NCBI RefSeq assembly: GCF_017313225.1
Contig: NZ_JAFLNE010000003.1
Location: 526,692-590,691, forward strand
DNA length: 64,000 bases
Direction of reading: 5' to 3'
Source: Allomuricauda sp. CAU 1633
GTDB lineage: Bacteria; Bacteroidota; Bacteroidia; Flavobacteriales; Flavobacteriaceae
In this document: piece after piece, positions 36,758-45,188 of the stretch
How the letters are laid out: every line of letters starts with the position of its first letter
How positions within the stretch are numbered: the stretch's first letter is position 1
Notes under the pieces: generated by a model
Database searches by the model: none
Told to the model about the DNA's origin: nothing
The model's input: the letters and a program-made list of their open reading frames with translations, nothing else
Position numbers and translations under genes: made by a program

Positions 36758-36830
36758 GTTTTTAGTTAACTTAATTTTTTGAGTTAATAATCTCAATCGG
36801 GTAGGTGTTGCAGCATCTCCCGATTTTTTT
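36758..36830 (+). ncRNA. Candidate cis-antisense RNA over the susC leader (DonS-like), locus 1
   Basis: On the strand opposite to susC a -7 element TACCTTTG lies at 36746-36753. About 45 bp later an intrinsic terminator follows: AATCGGG at 36795-36801, CCCGATT at 36819-36825, then T to 36830. The T-run is only on the plus strand, so the hairpin cannot terminate susC-strand transcripts. A transcript of roughly 73 nt would be antisense to the susC leader. The same arrangement occurs at the second SusC locus. The -33 TTG is not at the usual distance, so promoter strength is uncertain. DonS-type RNAs in Bacteroides fragilis repress such loci in this way. Confidence 0.5.
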
Positions 36831-36875
36831 ATGTGCATTTATTTCATAGGCGTATAATTTTGGTTTTTTGGTTAT

Positions 36876-38045
36876 TTATTCTAAAATGGTTATTTGATCT
36901 TTTTCTATCAAATAATCAAAGTCGGTCTCAGAAACAAATGTGTTGAGCACCTCCTCAATGGTCTCCACATCAAATGTGGCGGTGAACACACGGTTCTCCA
37001 GCTCTCTATTCTTATTCTGGATAGACACGCCGTAGTGCCTTTCCAGCTTTTTCATGATATCTTTGAATCGCATCCCCCTAAGTACAAGTTTTCCTTGCAT
37101 CCAACTGGTGTACAATTCGGTATCAACCTCTTCCATCTGTGCTGATTTGGAATCTATGTCCCAATGGGCAATATGACCTGGCTCCAACAACACGGATAAA
37201 GAATTGGCATTTTTCTCAGCTTCGGTCACATTCAACTGTACAGAACCTTCCACCAATACGGTATTGATATTGGTTTCCTCAGGATAGGCATTTACGTTGA
37301 ACTTTGTTCCCAAAACCTCAACGTCCATATTCCCGCTGGTTACCACAAAAGGGTGTTCCTTGTCTTCGGAAACCTCAAAAAAGGCCTCTCCTTCTAAAAA
37401 CACCTGTCTTTTTTTACCTGGAATAAAGTTTACGGGATAACGAAGGGAAGATCCGGCATTAAGAAAAACATGTGAATTGTCCGATAAAACAATATCAAAA
37501 CGTCTTCCATTGGGTACGGACAATGTGTTGTAGACCAACTCGCCCAAGTTTTCTTTCCCGGAATAATCCAGTTGATCCCCATTTCTTTCCCCTATCTGGT
37601 TACCGTCCTTGTCTAACAATTGCTCCCTTGTCTTATCTGAAGACAGCTCAATTTTTTCACCATTGTCAAAAACGATCACAATGCCTTCATCCTGACTATT
37701 CTCATTTGTAATGGACCCAGATGCGTTGTTGTAATTCCAATACACATATCCGGCCATGAGGGTAAAAAGGAGCACGGCCGCATATTTATAGGTTGATTGA
37801 ATAATATGTTTTGTGCGATTTTGTCTCTTGACCGCCCTACTGCTTTTCAAAACTTTATCCCAAGCGTCTTGGGCGCTCAATTTCATCAGCCCCGATATAT
37901 CCCCACCCTTATTGTAGAAGGTTTCAATGTTATTGTATATAGTCTGATTTTCTTCAGAGGCCAACAGCCACTCGCTGAGTTTCAATTTTTCGGACTCATC
38001 AAGTTTTGAAGTAAGTTTTTTATAAATCAGCGAAGCGACTTCCAT
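36876..38045 (-). CDS. FecR family anti-sigma factor (SusC-linked), locus 1
   Basis: A 389-residue protein with a cytoplasmic N-terminal sigma-binding part (about 1-85), one membrane helix (YAAVLLFTLMAGYVYW, about 88-103), a periplasmic FecR domain (LSVPNGRRFDIVLSDNSHVF) and the C-terminal DUF4974 domain (GMRFKDIMKKLERHYG). It keeps the ECF sigma factor inactive until the STN domain of SusC reports substrate. It is encoded between the sigma gene and susC. Confidence 0.92.
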   Translation of the reverse strand: MEVASLIYKKLTSKLDESEKLKLSEWLLASEENQTIYNNIETFYNKGGDISGLMKLSAQDAWDKVLKSSRAVKRQNRTKHIIQSTYKYAAVLLFTLMAGYVYWNYNNASGSITNENSQDEGIVIVFDNGEKIELSSDKTREQLLDKDGNQIGERNGDQLDYSGKENLGELVYNTLSVPNGRRFDIVLSDNSHVFLNAGSSLRYPVNFIPGKKRQVFLEGEAFFEVSEDKEHPFVVTSGNMDVEVLGTKFNVNAYPEETNINTVLVEGSVQLNVTEAEKNANSLSVLLEPGHIAHWDIDSKSAQMEEVDTELYTSWMQGKLVLRGMRFKDIMKKLERHYGVSIQNKNRELENRVFTATFDVETIEEVLNTFVSETDFDYLIEKDQITILE

Positions 38046-38140
38046 AGGCTTAAATGACTAAGTGGTATTTCCACCATTTACCTATATAATTACAAAATTG
38101 GAAAAACGGGTAGTGTCGAATTGTTAAAATGTCAATTTTT

Positions 38141-38674
38141 TTAGCAAAAAAAAGAGACAATCATAATAATGAAGCTAAAAAAATACGAACTACTAAGATT
38201 ATGGCGAAGAATTTTGAAGGCCTTTTTCAGATGGTATTTCACTGTGTTTGTGGAAATTCCGAGAACATCGGCCGTATTTTTATATTGAAGTCCCTCAATC
38301 ACGCAAAGCTCAAAAACCCTTTTGCTCTGTTCGGGTAAAATATTAAGCGCCTTTTGCACCTCAACCTGACCTTCCTTATCAATAAGCTCCTGTTCGTAGG
38401 AAGTATCATACAAACTCACTGTTTCATCCAATCGGCGAATCTTTTGTCCAGATTTTATTTTTAAGAGACTCGCATTCTTAATGGAAACGCGAATATAGGA
38501 TGGAAGGTTTTCAATAGTGTGTACATCTTTTCGGGTCAGAAGTTTTACCATGATGTCTTGCACAACATCCTCCGCTTCGGGCATGCTATGAAGGAATGAG
38601 AAAGAAAGAACACACCATTCCTGATAGTGTTTTATGAATATTCCTCTTATGGTATCTTCGGTTTGATTCTTCAT
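38141..38674 (-). CDS. ECF-type RNA polymerase sigma-70 factor, locus 1
   Basis: A 177-residue ECF sigma factor. Region 2 is at about residues 12-75 (FSFLHSMPEAEDVVQDIMVKL) and region 4 at about 108-165, with the helix-turn-helix in YKNTADVLGISTNTVKYHLK. The hydrophobic C-terminal tail (YFFSFIIMIV) is common in SusC-linked sigma factors of Bacteroidota. It should direct transcription of the locus at 23-37 kb under control of the FecR protein encoded next to it. Confidence 0.92.
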   Translation of the reverse strand: MKNQTEDTIRGIFIKHYQEWCVLSFSFLHSMPEAEDVVQDIMVKLLTRKDVHTIENLPSYIRVSIKNASLLKIKSGQKIRRLDETVSLYDTSYEQELIDKEGQVEVQKALNILPEQSKRVFELCVIEGLQYKNTADVLGISTNTVKYHLKKAFKILRHNLSSSYFFSFIIMIVSFFC

Positions 38675-39040
38675 TGATCTTAAAAATACATCTGTACTGA
38701 CCGGGGTTATTTACATTGAAGAATGCATAAAAATAAGCGTGATTATTTTAAAAAAACCACTCTAATATATTCAAATATTTTTGATTTCATAAAATTTACA
38801 TAAAAAAGAGTACGCTTAATGTTAATTTAACCGCACACTCAATTTTAATGAATAGCAGTAATACAAGGATGTACATTAGGGCCTTGAAGAATTTTGAGGG
38901 CAGACCGAACCTTCCTGAATTTCACATATTATAGGCGTAATGTTACACAGCTGCCCTACGGTTTACGCAAACGATTCCGTAAATTATGGAACCCGACAGA
39001 TTTATCGGTCAAAAAGAGAATAAGGATAGTTCTTTATGAG
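38675..39040. other. 366-bp intergenic region upstream of the ECF sigma gene
   Basis: No convincing gene, repeat or RNA structure is seen. The half next to the sigma gene is very AT-rich and presumably holds its promoter, but no good TAnnTTTG element is found there. The other half lies beyond the 3' end of the proline dehydrogenase gene. Confidence 0.4.
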
Positions 39041-40225
39041 CTACTTTTCATTTTTCCTTCGGAGCAATTCCTTTTTGATAAAGAACAGTTCCCGTGAAGT
39101 TTGTGATCCAACAGAAGTATTCTCCTCTGCCCTCCTGAACAAATAGGGAATAACTTCCTTTACCGGACCAAAGGGAACATACTTGGCCGTATTATAGCCG
39201 TTATTGGCCAGATTAAAGCTAATATGGTCGCTCATACCATACAGCTGACCAAACCAAATTCTTTCATCATTTTTGGAAATACCGTCCTCTTTTAAGCTTT
39301 GGGAAAGTTTTTGACAGCTCATCTCATTATGGGAACCTGCAAAAATATCGAACACATCCAAATGGTTCAGACAAAAGTGTATTCCTTTATCAAAATTTAG
39401 GTCCGTGGCGCGCTTGTCTTCACAAATAGGGCTTTTATATCCTTTCTCCAAAGCCCGTTCCCGTTCTTTTTCCATATAGGCGCCGCGCACCAGTTTTACA
39501 CCTACACGGATGTTGTTCTTTTGACCAAATGAATGCATTCGCTGCAAATAGGACAATCGGTCCCATCGGTACATCTGCACGGTATTGAAGACCACGGTCC
39601 TTTCGGTGTTGTATTTTACCATCATCTCCTCCACCAATGTATCAATGGCTTCCTGTATCCAGGATTCTTCGGCATCTACCATGATCTTAAGGAAGTTGGT
39701 TGTGGCAACCGCACTGCAAATGGCATCGAATCTTTTCTGGATTCTTCCCCACTCCAACACTTCATCTGCATCCAAATCCAAATGGGCCGAGACTTTCTCA
39801 TAGATTTTAAAACGCCCCATTCCCGTGGGCTTAAAAACCAGAAAAGGAACCTCTGGCGAACCATCTCCATAGTCGCAAATTTTGAGCATGGTCTCCAAGG
39901 TGCCATCAAAAAAATCCTCTGTTTCCTTACCTTCTATGGAATAGTCCAAAATAGAGTGGACCCCTCCATTTTGAAACAAATCATTGACCGTACTTTCACA
40001 TTGCACAATGGTTTCACCTCCGCAGAATTGTTCAAAAACGGTATGTTTTAAAATGGGTTCTATGGGAAATCCAATACGCAGCAAAAAATTTGTTGTGGAT
40101 TTGGCCAAATTGGTGAGCCATGCTTTTTTTACCACGGAAAATAACCATTCCGCTTTTTTTAACTGCCTATTTGACTTCGATGAAAATGCAATTTGGGTGT
40201 TTTCAAAATTCAGGGTGTTCTGCAT
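39041..40225 (-). CDS. Proline dehydrogenase (PRODH domain protein)
   Basis: A flavoenzyme of about 394 residues that oxidises proline to pyrroline-5-carboxylate, with electrons passed to the quinone pool. The PRODH barrel shows FLVFKPTGMGRF, LKIMVDAEESW, NTVQMYRWDRL, VKLVRGAYMEKER (arginine-binding strand), AGSHNEMS, WFGQLYGMSDHI and the C-terminal YLFRRAEEN. It has no aldehyde dehydrogenase part, so it is a monofunctional enzyme. The start at ATG 40225 gives the usual N-terminus MQNTLNFENTQIAF; the longer frame begins with GTG. It lies downstream of a peptide-related amidohydrolase. Confidence 0.92.
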   Translation of the reverse strand: MQNTLNFENTQIAFSSKSNRQLKKAEWLFSVVKKAWLTNLAKSTTNFLLRIGFPIEPILKHTVFEQFCGGETIVQCESTVNDLFQNGGVHSILDYSIEGKETEDFFDGTLETMLKICDYGDGSPEVPFLVFKPTGMGRFKIYEKVSAHLDLDADEVLEWGRIQKRFDAICSAVATTNFLKIMVDAEESWIQEAIDTLVEEMMVKYNTERTVVFNTVQMYRWDRLSYLQRMHSFGQKNNIRVGVKLVRGAYMEKERERALEKGYKSPICEDKRATDLNFDKGIHFCLNHLDVFDIFAGSHNEMSCQKLSQSLKEDGISKNDERIWFGQLYGMSDHISFNLANNGYNTAKYVPFGPVKEVIPYLFRRAEENTSVGSQTSRELFFIKKELLRRKNEK

Positions 40226-40355
40226 AGCAATTGCAAAATAATTTCTGGGAACAGACATATCGACAAATGAAGTGACATTCACGAAAAGAACACAAATGCC
40301 ACTTTTTGCCGACGATTTAGTGTTAGGTTGGTTTACTTTAAAGTGGGACCAAGGC

Positions 40356-41954
40356 TTATTCTGATCCTTTTAGTCCAGGTTGAACGATTTTATAGTCTTC
40401 TTCTGCTTTGGCCTTATCTACCATGGCCTTTACGTCTGAAAGCAATTTCTTGGCATCATAAATAATCCCATCCTTGATGGTATACTTCACCCCTCCGGCA
40501 CGGATCACGGTATTGTCATCAGTAAGCTTGATGGTTCCCGTACCGTACAAACTTTGCAAATTGGCCACTGGATTTTCCTCTACAATCACAAAATCGGCCA
40601 GTTTGCCGGGTTCTATGGTTCCGATTTCATCGTCCATCCCTAAAGACTCTGCCCCATTTAATGTGGCTGCTTTAATTACTTCCAACGGATGGAATCCTGC
40701 TTCGCGTAATAGCTCCATTTCCCGTGGATAAGCAAAACCGTAGAGTTCATAAATGAATCCTGCATCGGTACCTACAGTGACCCGTCCCCCACGGTTTTTG
40801 TATTCATTGATAAAAGTCATCCAAAGCTCATAGTTCTTTTTCCAGGTCACCTCTTTTTCGGTTCCCCAGGTATGCCAATACGACCCATGCGATTCTCTAC
40901 TCGGCGCGTAAAACTCCCAAAGGGAAGGCAAGGTATATTCCTCGTGCCATTCGGCCCTTCGTGCCCGGGTCAAATCCCTGTTGGCTTCATAAATGACCAT
41001 GGTAGGGGAAAGTGTAAAATCAAGTTCGAGCAACTCGTTCATTACACTGTTCCATTTATCAGAAAATGGAGGTGCGGACTGTGCCCATAGCTGACCTGCC
41101 TCACCAAAACGGTCCTGCTCGTTTTGGTAGTTGTAATCCAAGGAATAATCCTGTACGGTTCTATCATGGAACAAGGCTTCGGGAAGTCCGTACCAATGTT
41201 CCATGGCCGTAAGTCCAGCTCTGGCGCTGTTCAATACATTCCATTCACCCACATAGGTTTGGGCATGGTGCATCTTTGATCGCAATCCCAGTTTTTTGTT
41301 TTCTTCAAGGGCTGCTTGCATAATTTTGGGCGGTGCTCCAAAGAACTTAATGCCATCGGCACCACTTTTCGCATTTTCCCGCACCCATTCCCTAGCTTGC
41401 TCTGGTGTAGAGATAGGTGTTTCCGAACCGGCTCCAAAAAAGGTAAAGGCTTTTATTCTTGGGGCGGTAATTTTATTGCTTGCACTCTTTTTCTTTTGAT
41501 CCAGTGTCCAATCCAATCCGTTTCCGCTTCCAGGATCGGCAATTGTGGTAATTCCGTGGCCCATCCACAGTTTAAAGACATACTCTGCGGTTGTACCTTG
41601 GGCTTTCCCACCAATATGGGCATGGGTGTCCACAAATCCAGGTAAAATGTACATTCCCTCAGCTTGGAGTTCCTTCCCCCCTGGTTTTAATTTTGGACGT
41701 CTGTCATCCTTGATTTTAACCCCGGGATACCCCACGGTTTTCACATCAACAATGCGATTGTTCTCCACAACAATATCCACTGGCCCAACAGGAGGTGCCA
41801 AATTTCCATTGATCATGGTAGCACCCCGAATGATCAATTGGGACCACGGCCCCTCACCTTCTGACCTTTCGGGAGCTTTCTCAATTTGTCCAAAACCACT
41901 TTGCATTAGCAACAGGCACACAAGGGATAGGAAACCATTCTTTGCAATTTTCAT
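40356..41954 (-). CDS. Exported amidohydrolase family enzyme (first of two paralogues)
   Basis: A 532-residue exported metal-dependent hydrolase (signal peptide about 1-22, ending GFGQ). The HxH motif is in GFVDTHAHIGGK, later ligands are in KMHHAQTY and MEHWYGL, and the catalytic aspartate is in VTVGTDAGFIYELYG. The N-terminal beta-sandwich contains LIIRGATMINGNLAPPVGPV. The family includes Xaa-Pro dipeptidases and other peptidases acting on small amides. It is a close paralogue of the protein at 50191-51774, with a nearly collinear domain order. Confidence 0.88.
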   Translation of the reverse strand: MKIAKNGFLSLVCLLLMQSGFGQIEKAPERSEGEGPWSQLIIRGATMINGNLAPPVGPVDIVVENNRIVDVKTVGYPGVKIKDDRRPKLKPGGKELQAEGMYILPGFVDTHAHIGGKAQGTTAEYVFKLWMGHGITTIADPGSGNGLDWTLDQKKKSASNKITAPRIKAFTFFGAGSETPISTPEQAREWVRENAKSGADGIKFFGAPPKIMQAALEENKKLGLRSKMHHAQTYVGEWNVLNSARAGLTAMEHWYGLPEALFHDRTVQDYSLDYNYQNEQDRFGEAGQLWAQSAPPFSDKWNSVMNELLELDFTLSPTMVIYEANRDLTRARRAEWHEEYTLPSLWEFYAPSRESHGSYWHTWGTEKEVTWKKNYELWMTFINEYKNRGGRVTVGTDAGFIYELYGFAYPREMELLREAGFHPLEVIKAATLNGAESLGMDDEIGTIEPGKLADFVIVEENPVANLQSLYGTGTIKLTDDNTVIRAGGVKYTIKDGIIYDAKKLLSDVKAMVDKAKAEEDYKIVQPGLKGSE

Positions 41955-42022
41955 ATAACTCTGTTTTAGTTTTTATAATTGAGTCAAGATACAACCTACT
42001 TTTGTTGCATTCATCCTTGGAA

Positions 42023-43516
42023 TCATCTTTTATATTGGGCGGGCTGCCCCACAGCCGGAATAGTTTTTTCAATGAACTCACGGATATGCTCATTGGCATT
42101 TTCCAAGTCTTCTTTTCGGAGATACATCATGTGCCCACTACGGTATCCTATCCAACTCATCCTATCTTTTAACTTACCGCTCAAATCCATTTGCCAAAGG
42201 TTGTACTTGGAGTTGAAGTAATCTGTACCTCCATCATAATATCCAGACTGAACCATTACATGTAGGTAAGGATTTTGGGACATGGCCTGACGCAAATTGT
42301 CACCAGTCTCATTGCCACTTCTATCCCATGGCCTAACAGGTCCGAACATATTGTAGTGCAAATCTGTATCGTATTTGAGCACATTTTTTATGTAATAATT
42401 GATGGCTGGCGTAAAAGAATGCAACCAAGTAGTCAGCTCTGGGGAATAATCTGGTCGCTCCCCGGCATCCTCTTTATCCAATCCCAAATATCTGGAGTCC
42501 AATCTACCAATGGTATAGCCCTCATCCCGAAGCAATTCCTTCCAGAAAAATCGCTTTGGAATTCTTAGGTTATGTTCCAAAATCACCTTCTCTGAGAGTC
42601 CGGTGTACCGTGCTAAACGACTTGCTGTTGCTTTTCGATCGGCTTCGGAAATAGACCCTCCTTTGGCCATAATGGGAATAAGCTCTTCCACCGTATATTT
42701 TTCAACTTCCGGCAGCATATCGGTTAAATCTTTGGATTGAAGATCCGACGGCAGCTTTTTGTGAAACCATGCCGCTGCTGAATAATAGGGAAGGTAGTTG
42801 GCTGGCTCCACTGCCGTTCCTCGTTCAATCCCTAAACCGGTGGGCGATACCAAAATGACCCCATTCAAGTACATCCAATGGGAATTTTGGAGTTCCAATG
42901 AAAGCCCTGAAACACGAGGTGTACCGTAGCTCTCCCCGATCAAATATTTTGGGGATTCCCAACGGTTTTGACGGGTCACAAAGGTGTTGATCCAAGTTGC
43001 CAAATACTCAATATCTGGGTTTACCCCAAAAAATCGCTTTGATACTTCTTTACTGTCCATACTATCGATGGCCCTGGAATATGCTGTATTTACTGGGTTG
43101 ACGTATACGATATCCGCCACATCCAAAATGGAATAAGGATTGTCTTTAATCCCATAAGGTTGCACAGGGTAGCCTTCATCGTCAATGGAAAGAATTTTGG
43201 GACCCGTATAGGCAATGTGCATCCAAACCGATGCCGAACCCGGGCCTCCATTAAAGGAAATGACCAAAGGTCTTTTTGCTCTATTGCTGATTCCAGTTCT
43301 TTCATAATACGTAAAAAAGAGACCGGCTATAATTTTTCCTTTTTCATCCCATACGGGTTGTTTCCCCGTAACGGCTTTGTACTTAACCGGGGTTCCCTTT
43401 ATGGTCACCTGCCCATAGGTGGTAACGGTGGAATCCATATCGGTGTTGAGTTGTTGTGCCTGTAAAGGAAAAACAAGGCACAGCAGGGCAATTGCTAAAA
43501 TTCGATTCATTTTCAT
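42023..43516 (-). CDS. Exported S10 family serine carboxypeptidase
   Basis: A carboxypeptidase of about 497 residues with a Sec signal (ILAIALLCLVFPLQAQ). The S10 fold shows the oxyanion region NGGPGSASVWMH, the nucleophile motif IGESYGTPR, and the catalytic histidine near the C-terminus in YRSGHMMYLRKEDL. It removes C-terminal residues from peptides in the periplasm or at the surface. The ATG at 43516 (with a second ATG six bases on, at 43510) fits the signal peptide better than the longer reading frame starting at 43579. It follows the susD gene after a hairpin. Confidence 0.92.
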   Translation of the reverse strand: MKMNRILAIALLCLVFPLQAQQLNTDMDSTVTTYGQVTIKGTPVKYKAVTGKQPVWDEKGKIIAGLFFTYYERTGISNRAKRPLVISFNGGPGSASVWMHIAYTGPKILSIDDEGYPVQPYGIKDNPYSILDVADIVYVNPVNTAYSRAIDSMDSKEVSKRFFGVNPDIEYLATWINTFVTRQNRWESPKYLIGESYGTPRVSGLSLELQNSHWMYLNGVILVSPTGLGIERGTAVEPANYLPYYSAAAWFHKKLPSDLQSKDLTDMLPEVEKYTVEELIPIMAKGGSISEADRKATASRLARYTGLSEKVILEHNLRIPKRFFWKELLRDEGYTIGRLDSRYLGLDKEDAGERPDYSPELTTWLHSFTPAINYYIKNVLKYDTDLHYNMFGPVRPWDRSGNETGDNLRQAMSQNPYLHVMVQSGYYDGGTDYFNSKYNLWQMDLSGKLKDRMSWIGYRSGHMMYLRKEDLENANEHIREFIEKTIPAVGQPAQYKR

Positions 43517-43622
43517 GTGATTTATGTATAGTTCAGTTTTTTGTACAATTATTATTTTATTCGGTAAGGGGGTCTTCAAAGATTTTAAAATTTGCTTTAT
43601 TCATTTATTATAAGCTAGCATT

Positions 43623-43673
43623 GTGAAGGGCAAAAGACAATTGCATACAACAACCATACTTTTGCCCTTTCAC
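43623..43673 (-). other. Long hairpin between susD and the S10 peptidase gene
   Basis: GTGAAGGGCAAAAG at 43623-43636 is complementary to CTTTTGCCCTTTCAC at 43659-43673 with one bulged base, giving a 14-bp stem with a loop of 22 bases. No T-run follows on the coding strand. It could cut the operon mRNA or protect the susCD part, so that transporter genes are expressed at a higher level than the peptidase. Confidence 0.6.
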
Positions 43674-43755
43674 GTTAGCTAACTCAAACTAAACCACAAT
43701 TATTAAAAACAAACAACTTGAAAATTAAACTACTCTTGAGCAAAGTATTATACGT

Positions 43756-45171
43756 TTAGTTCACATCCCAAAACAGCTTGGTCGTCAATAAATCTCCACC
43801 TATGGAAGCGTCTGCACTTTCGTAGTTGGCCCTGTTCAACGTCTGTTCTGAAATAGGATATGTTAATCTCACCGGAACGGTTGGAACAAAAGACTCAGGT
43901 GGTGCGGTAAGCTCTGGATAATCCAAACGCCTGTATTCTGTCCACACCTCTGGACTTTGGTTAAAAAGTGCCAACCATTTTTGCATTCCAATTTTCTGCT
44001 CCCACGTACCTTCAGCTGTAGTGTAAGCAACCTCAGGTTGTGCCAAATAGGCATCTATACCATCCACGCCATAATATTCAAAAGAAGCCGAAATGGCTGC
44101 ATTATAGTGTGCTTCGGCATCCGTTACAGAACCGATACCCCTTTCAGCAGCTTCTGCAAGAAAAAACTCAACAGATGCATAATCCAAAAATATCACCGCT
44201 GTTGTGGGTTCGTAGAACAAAGTCCCATATCTGGAGAAATCGAAATAAGCTACCGTAAGACCAGATGGGGATCCCAAGTAAACACCGTCGGTTCCATCCA
44301 CTTCCTGAAAGTAAATTGCTCTTCTGGGATCTTCAAGGTCATTCATATAGTTCACAAAGGGTTCGCTTCCCACAAGGTCCCTTCTATTTCCAACAGCAAT
44401 GTCCACATATAGCTCAGAAGTATTGGGCTGAGAAGCCAACATTTCCATATCCGCAGTATCCTCATTGGAAGTAAATACATTGGGCAATGCAGTAGTTACG
44501 GCCTGTTCTCCCAAAGTTGGGTCGGCATCAATAACACGCATTCCCATTTGTAAAAGTAGGGAGTTACCAAACTTGGTCCAGCTAGCCACATCTCCATTAT
44601 ACAATAGGTCTTGGTCCCAGGATCCTTGAGATGCATTCAAAGCCCCCACCGCAGTGGTTAATCTGGAGATTAAATCTGCATAGATGGCTTCATCTGTGTC
44701 ATATTCCGGTGAAATAACATCTACATCCAGGGCTTGTGAGTAAGGAATATCCCCAAAAGCTTCAACAAGTTTTGCGTAGGTGTATACCGTAACAATCTCA
44801 ATAATGGCCAATTGGTTAGCACTGACTGCAGAAGAACCTTCTTCTGCTTCTATAAGCACTTTACTCTGTTGTAAATTGTTCAGCACTCCCATGTAGACCT
44901 GATCCCAATCAAAACTTACATAGTAGGTAGTCCCTTCGTTATAGGTTACTGATGACATTTGTTGTGCCCATAATCTGGAAATTTCCCAAGGGCTTCCAGT
45001 TGCGCCGTAGGTGACGGCACTCAATCTATCTGACAAGTTTTTCAATGCATTATTAAAAAAGGTTTCGGCTGGAGCTTCCGTAGCATTTTTAATGTCCACG
45101 TTCATATCTTCCAAATCCCCTGAGCAAGAGAAAAACAGTGCAATTATTAATATGATATAATAGTTTTTCAT
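43756..45171 (-). CDS. SusD/RagB-like outer membrane lipoprotein, locus 2
   Basis: A 471-residue surface lipoprotein (signal peptide ending in FFSC near residue 16) of the SusD-like_2 branch. Typical segments are YTYAKLVEAFGDIPYSQA, LFYEPTTAVIFLDYASVEFFLAEAA (read as the family's helix) and the C-terminal YPISEQTLNRANYESA. It captures substrate together with the SusC encoded 17 bp upstream. Because the other genes of this locus are peptidases, the nutrient is probably a peptide. Confidence 0.92.
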   Translation of the reverse strand: MKNYYIILIIALFFSCSGDLEDMNVDIKNATEAPAETFFNNALKNLSDRLSAVTYGATGSPWEISRLWAQQMSSVTYNEGTTYYVSFDWDQVYMGVLNNLQQSKVLIEAEEGSSAVSANQLAIIEIVTVYTYAKLVEAFGDIPYSQALDVDVISPEYDTDEAIYADLISRLTTAVGALNASQGSWDQDLLYNGDVASWTKFGNSLLLQMGMRVIDADPTLGEQAVTTALPNVFTSNEDTADMEMLASQPNTSELYVDIAVGNRRDLVGSEPFVNYMNDLEDPRRAIYFQEVDGTDGVYLGSPSGLTVAYFDFSRYGTLFYEPTTAVIFLDYASVEFFLAEAAERGIGSVTDAEAHYNAAISASFEYYGVDGIDAYLAQPEVAYTTAEGTWEQKIGMQKWLALFNQSPEVWTEYRRLDYPELTAPPESFVPTVPVRLTYPISEQTLNRANYESADASIGGDLLTTKLFWDVN

Positions 45172-45188
45172 TTTCTACTTTTTTTGGT

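Noticed and set aside
36795..36830. Hairpin between fecR and susC as a terminator of the fecR transcript
   Set aside because: The T-run lies only on the opposite strand, so it would not terminate transcription coming from fecR; the antisense reading is preferred. The same holds for 48813-48847.
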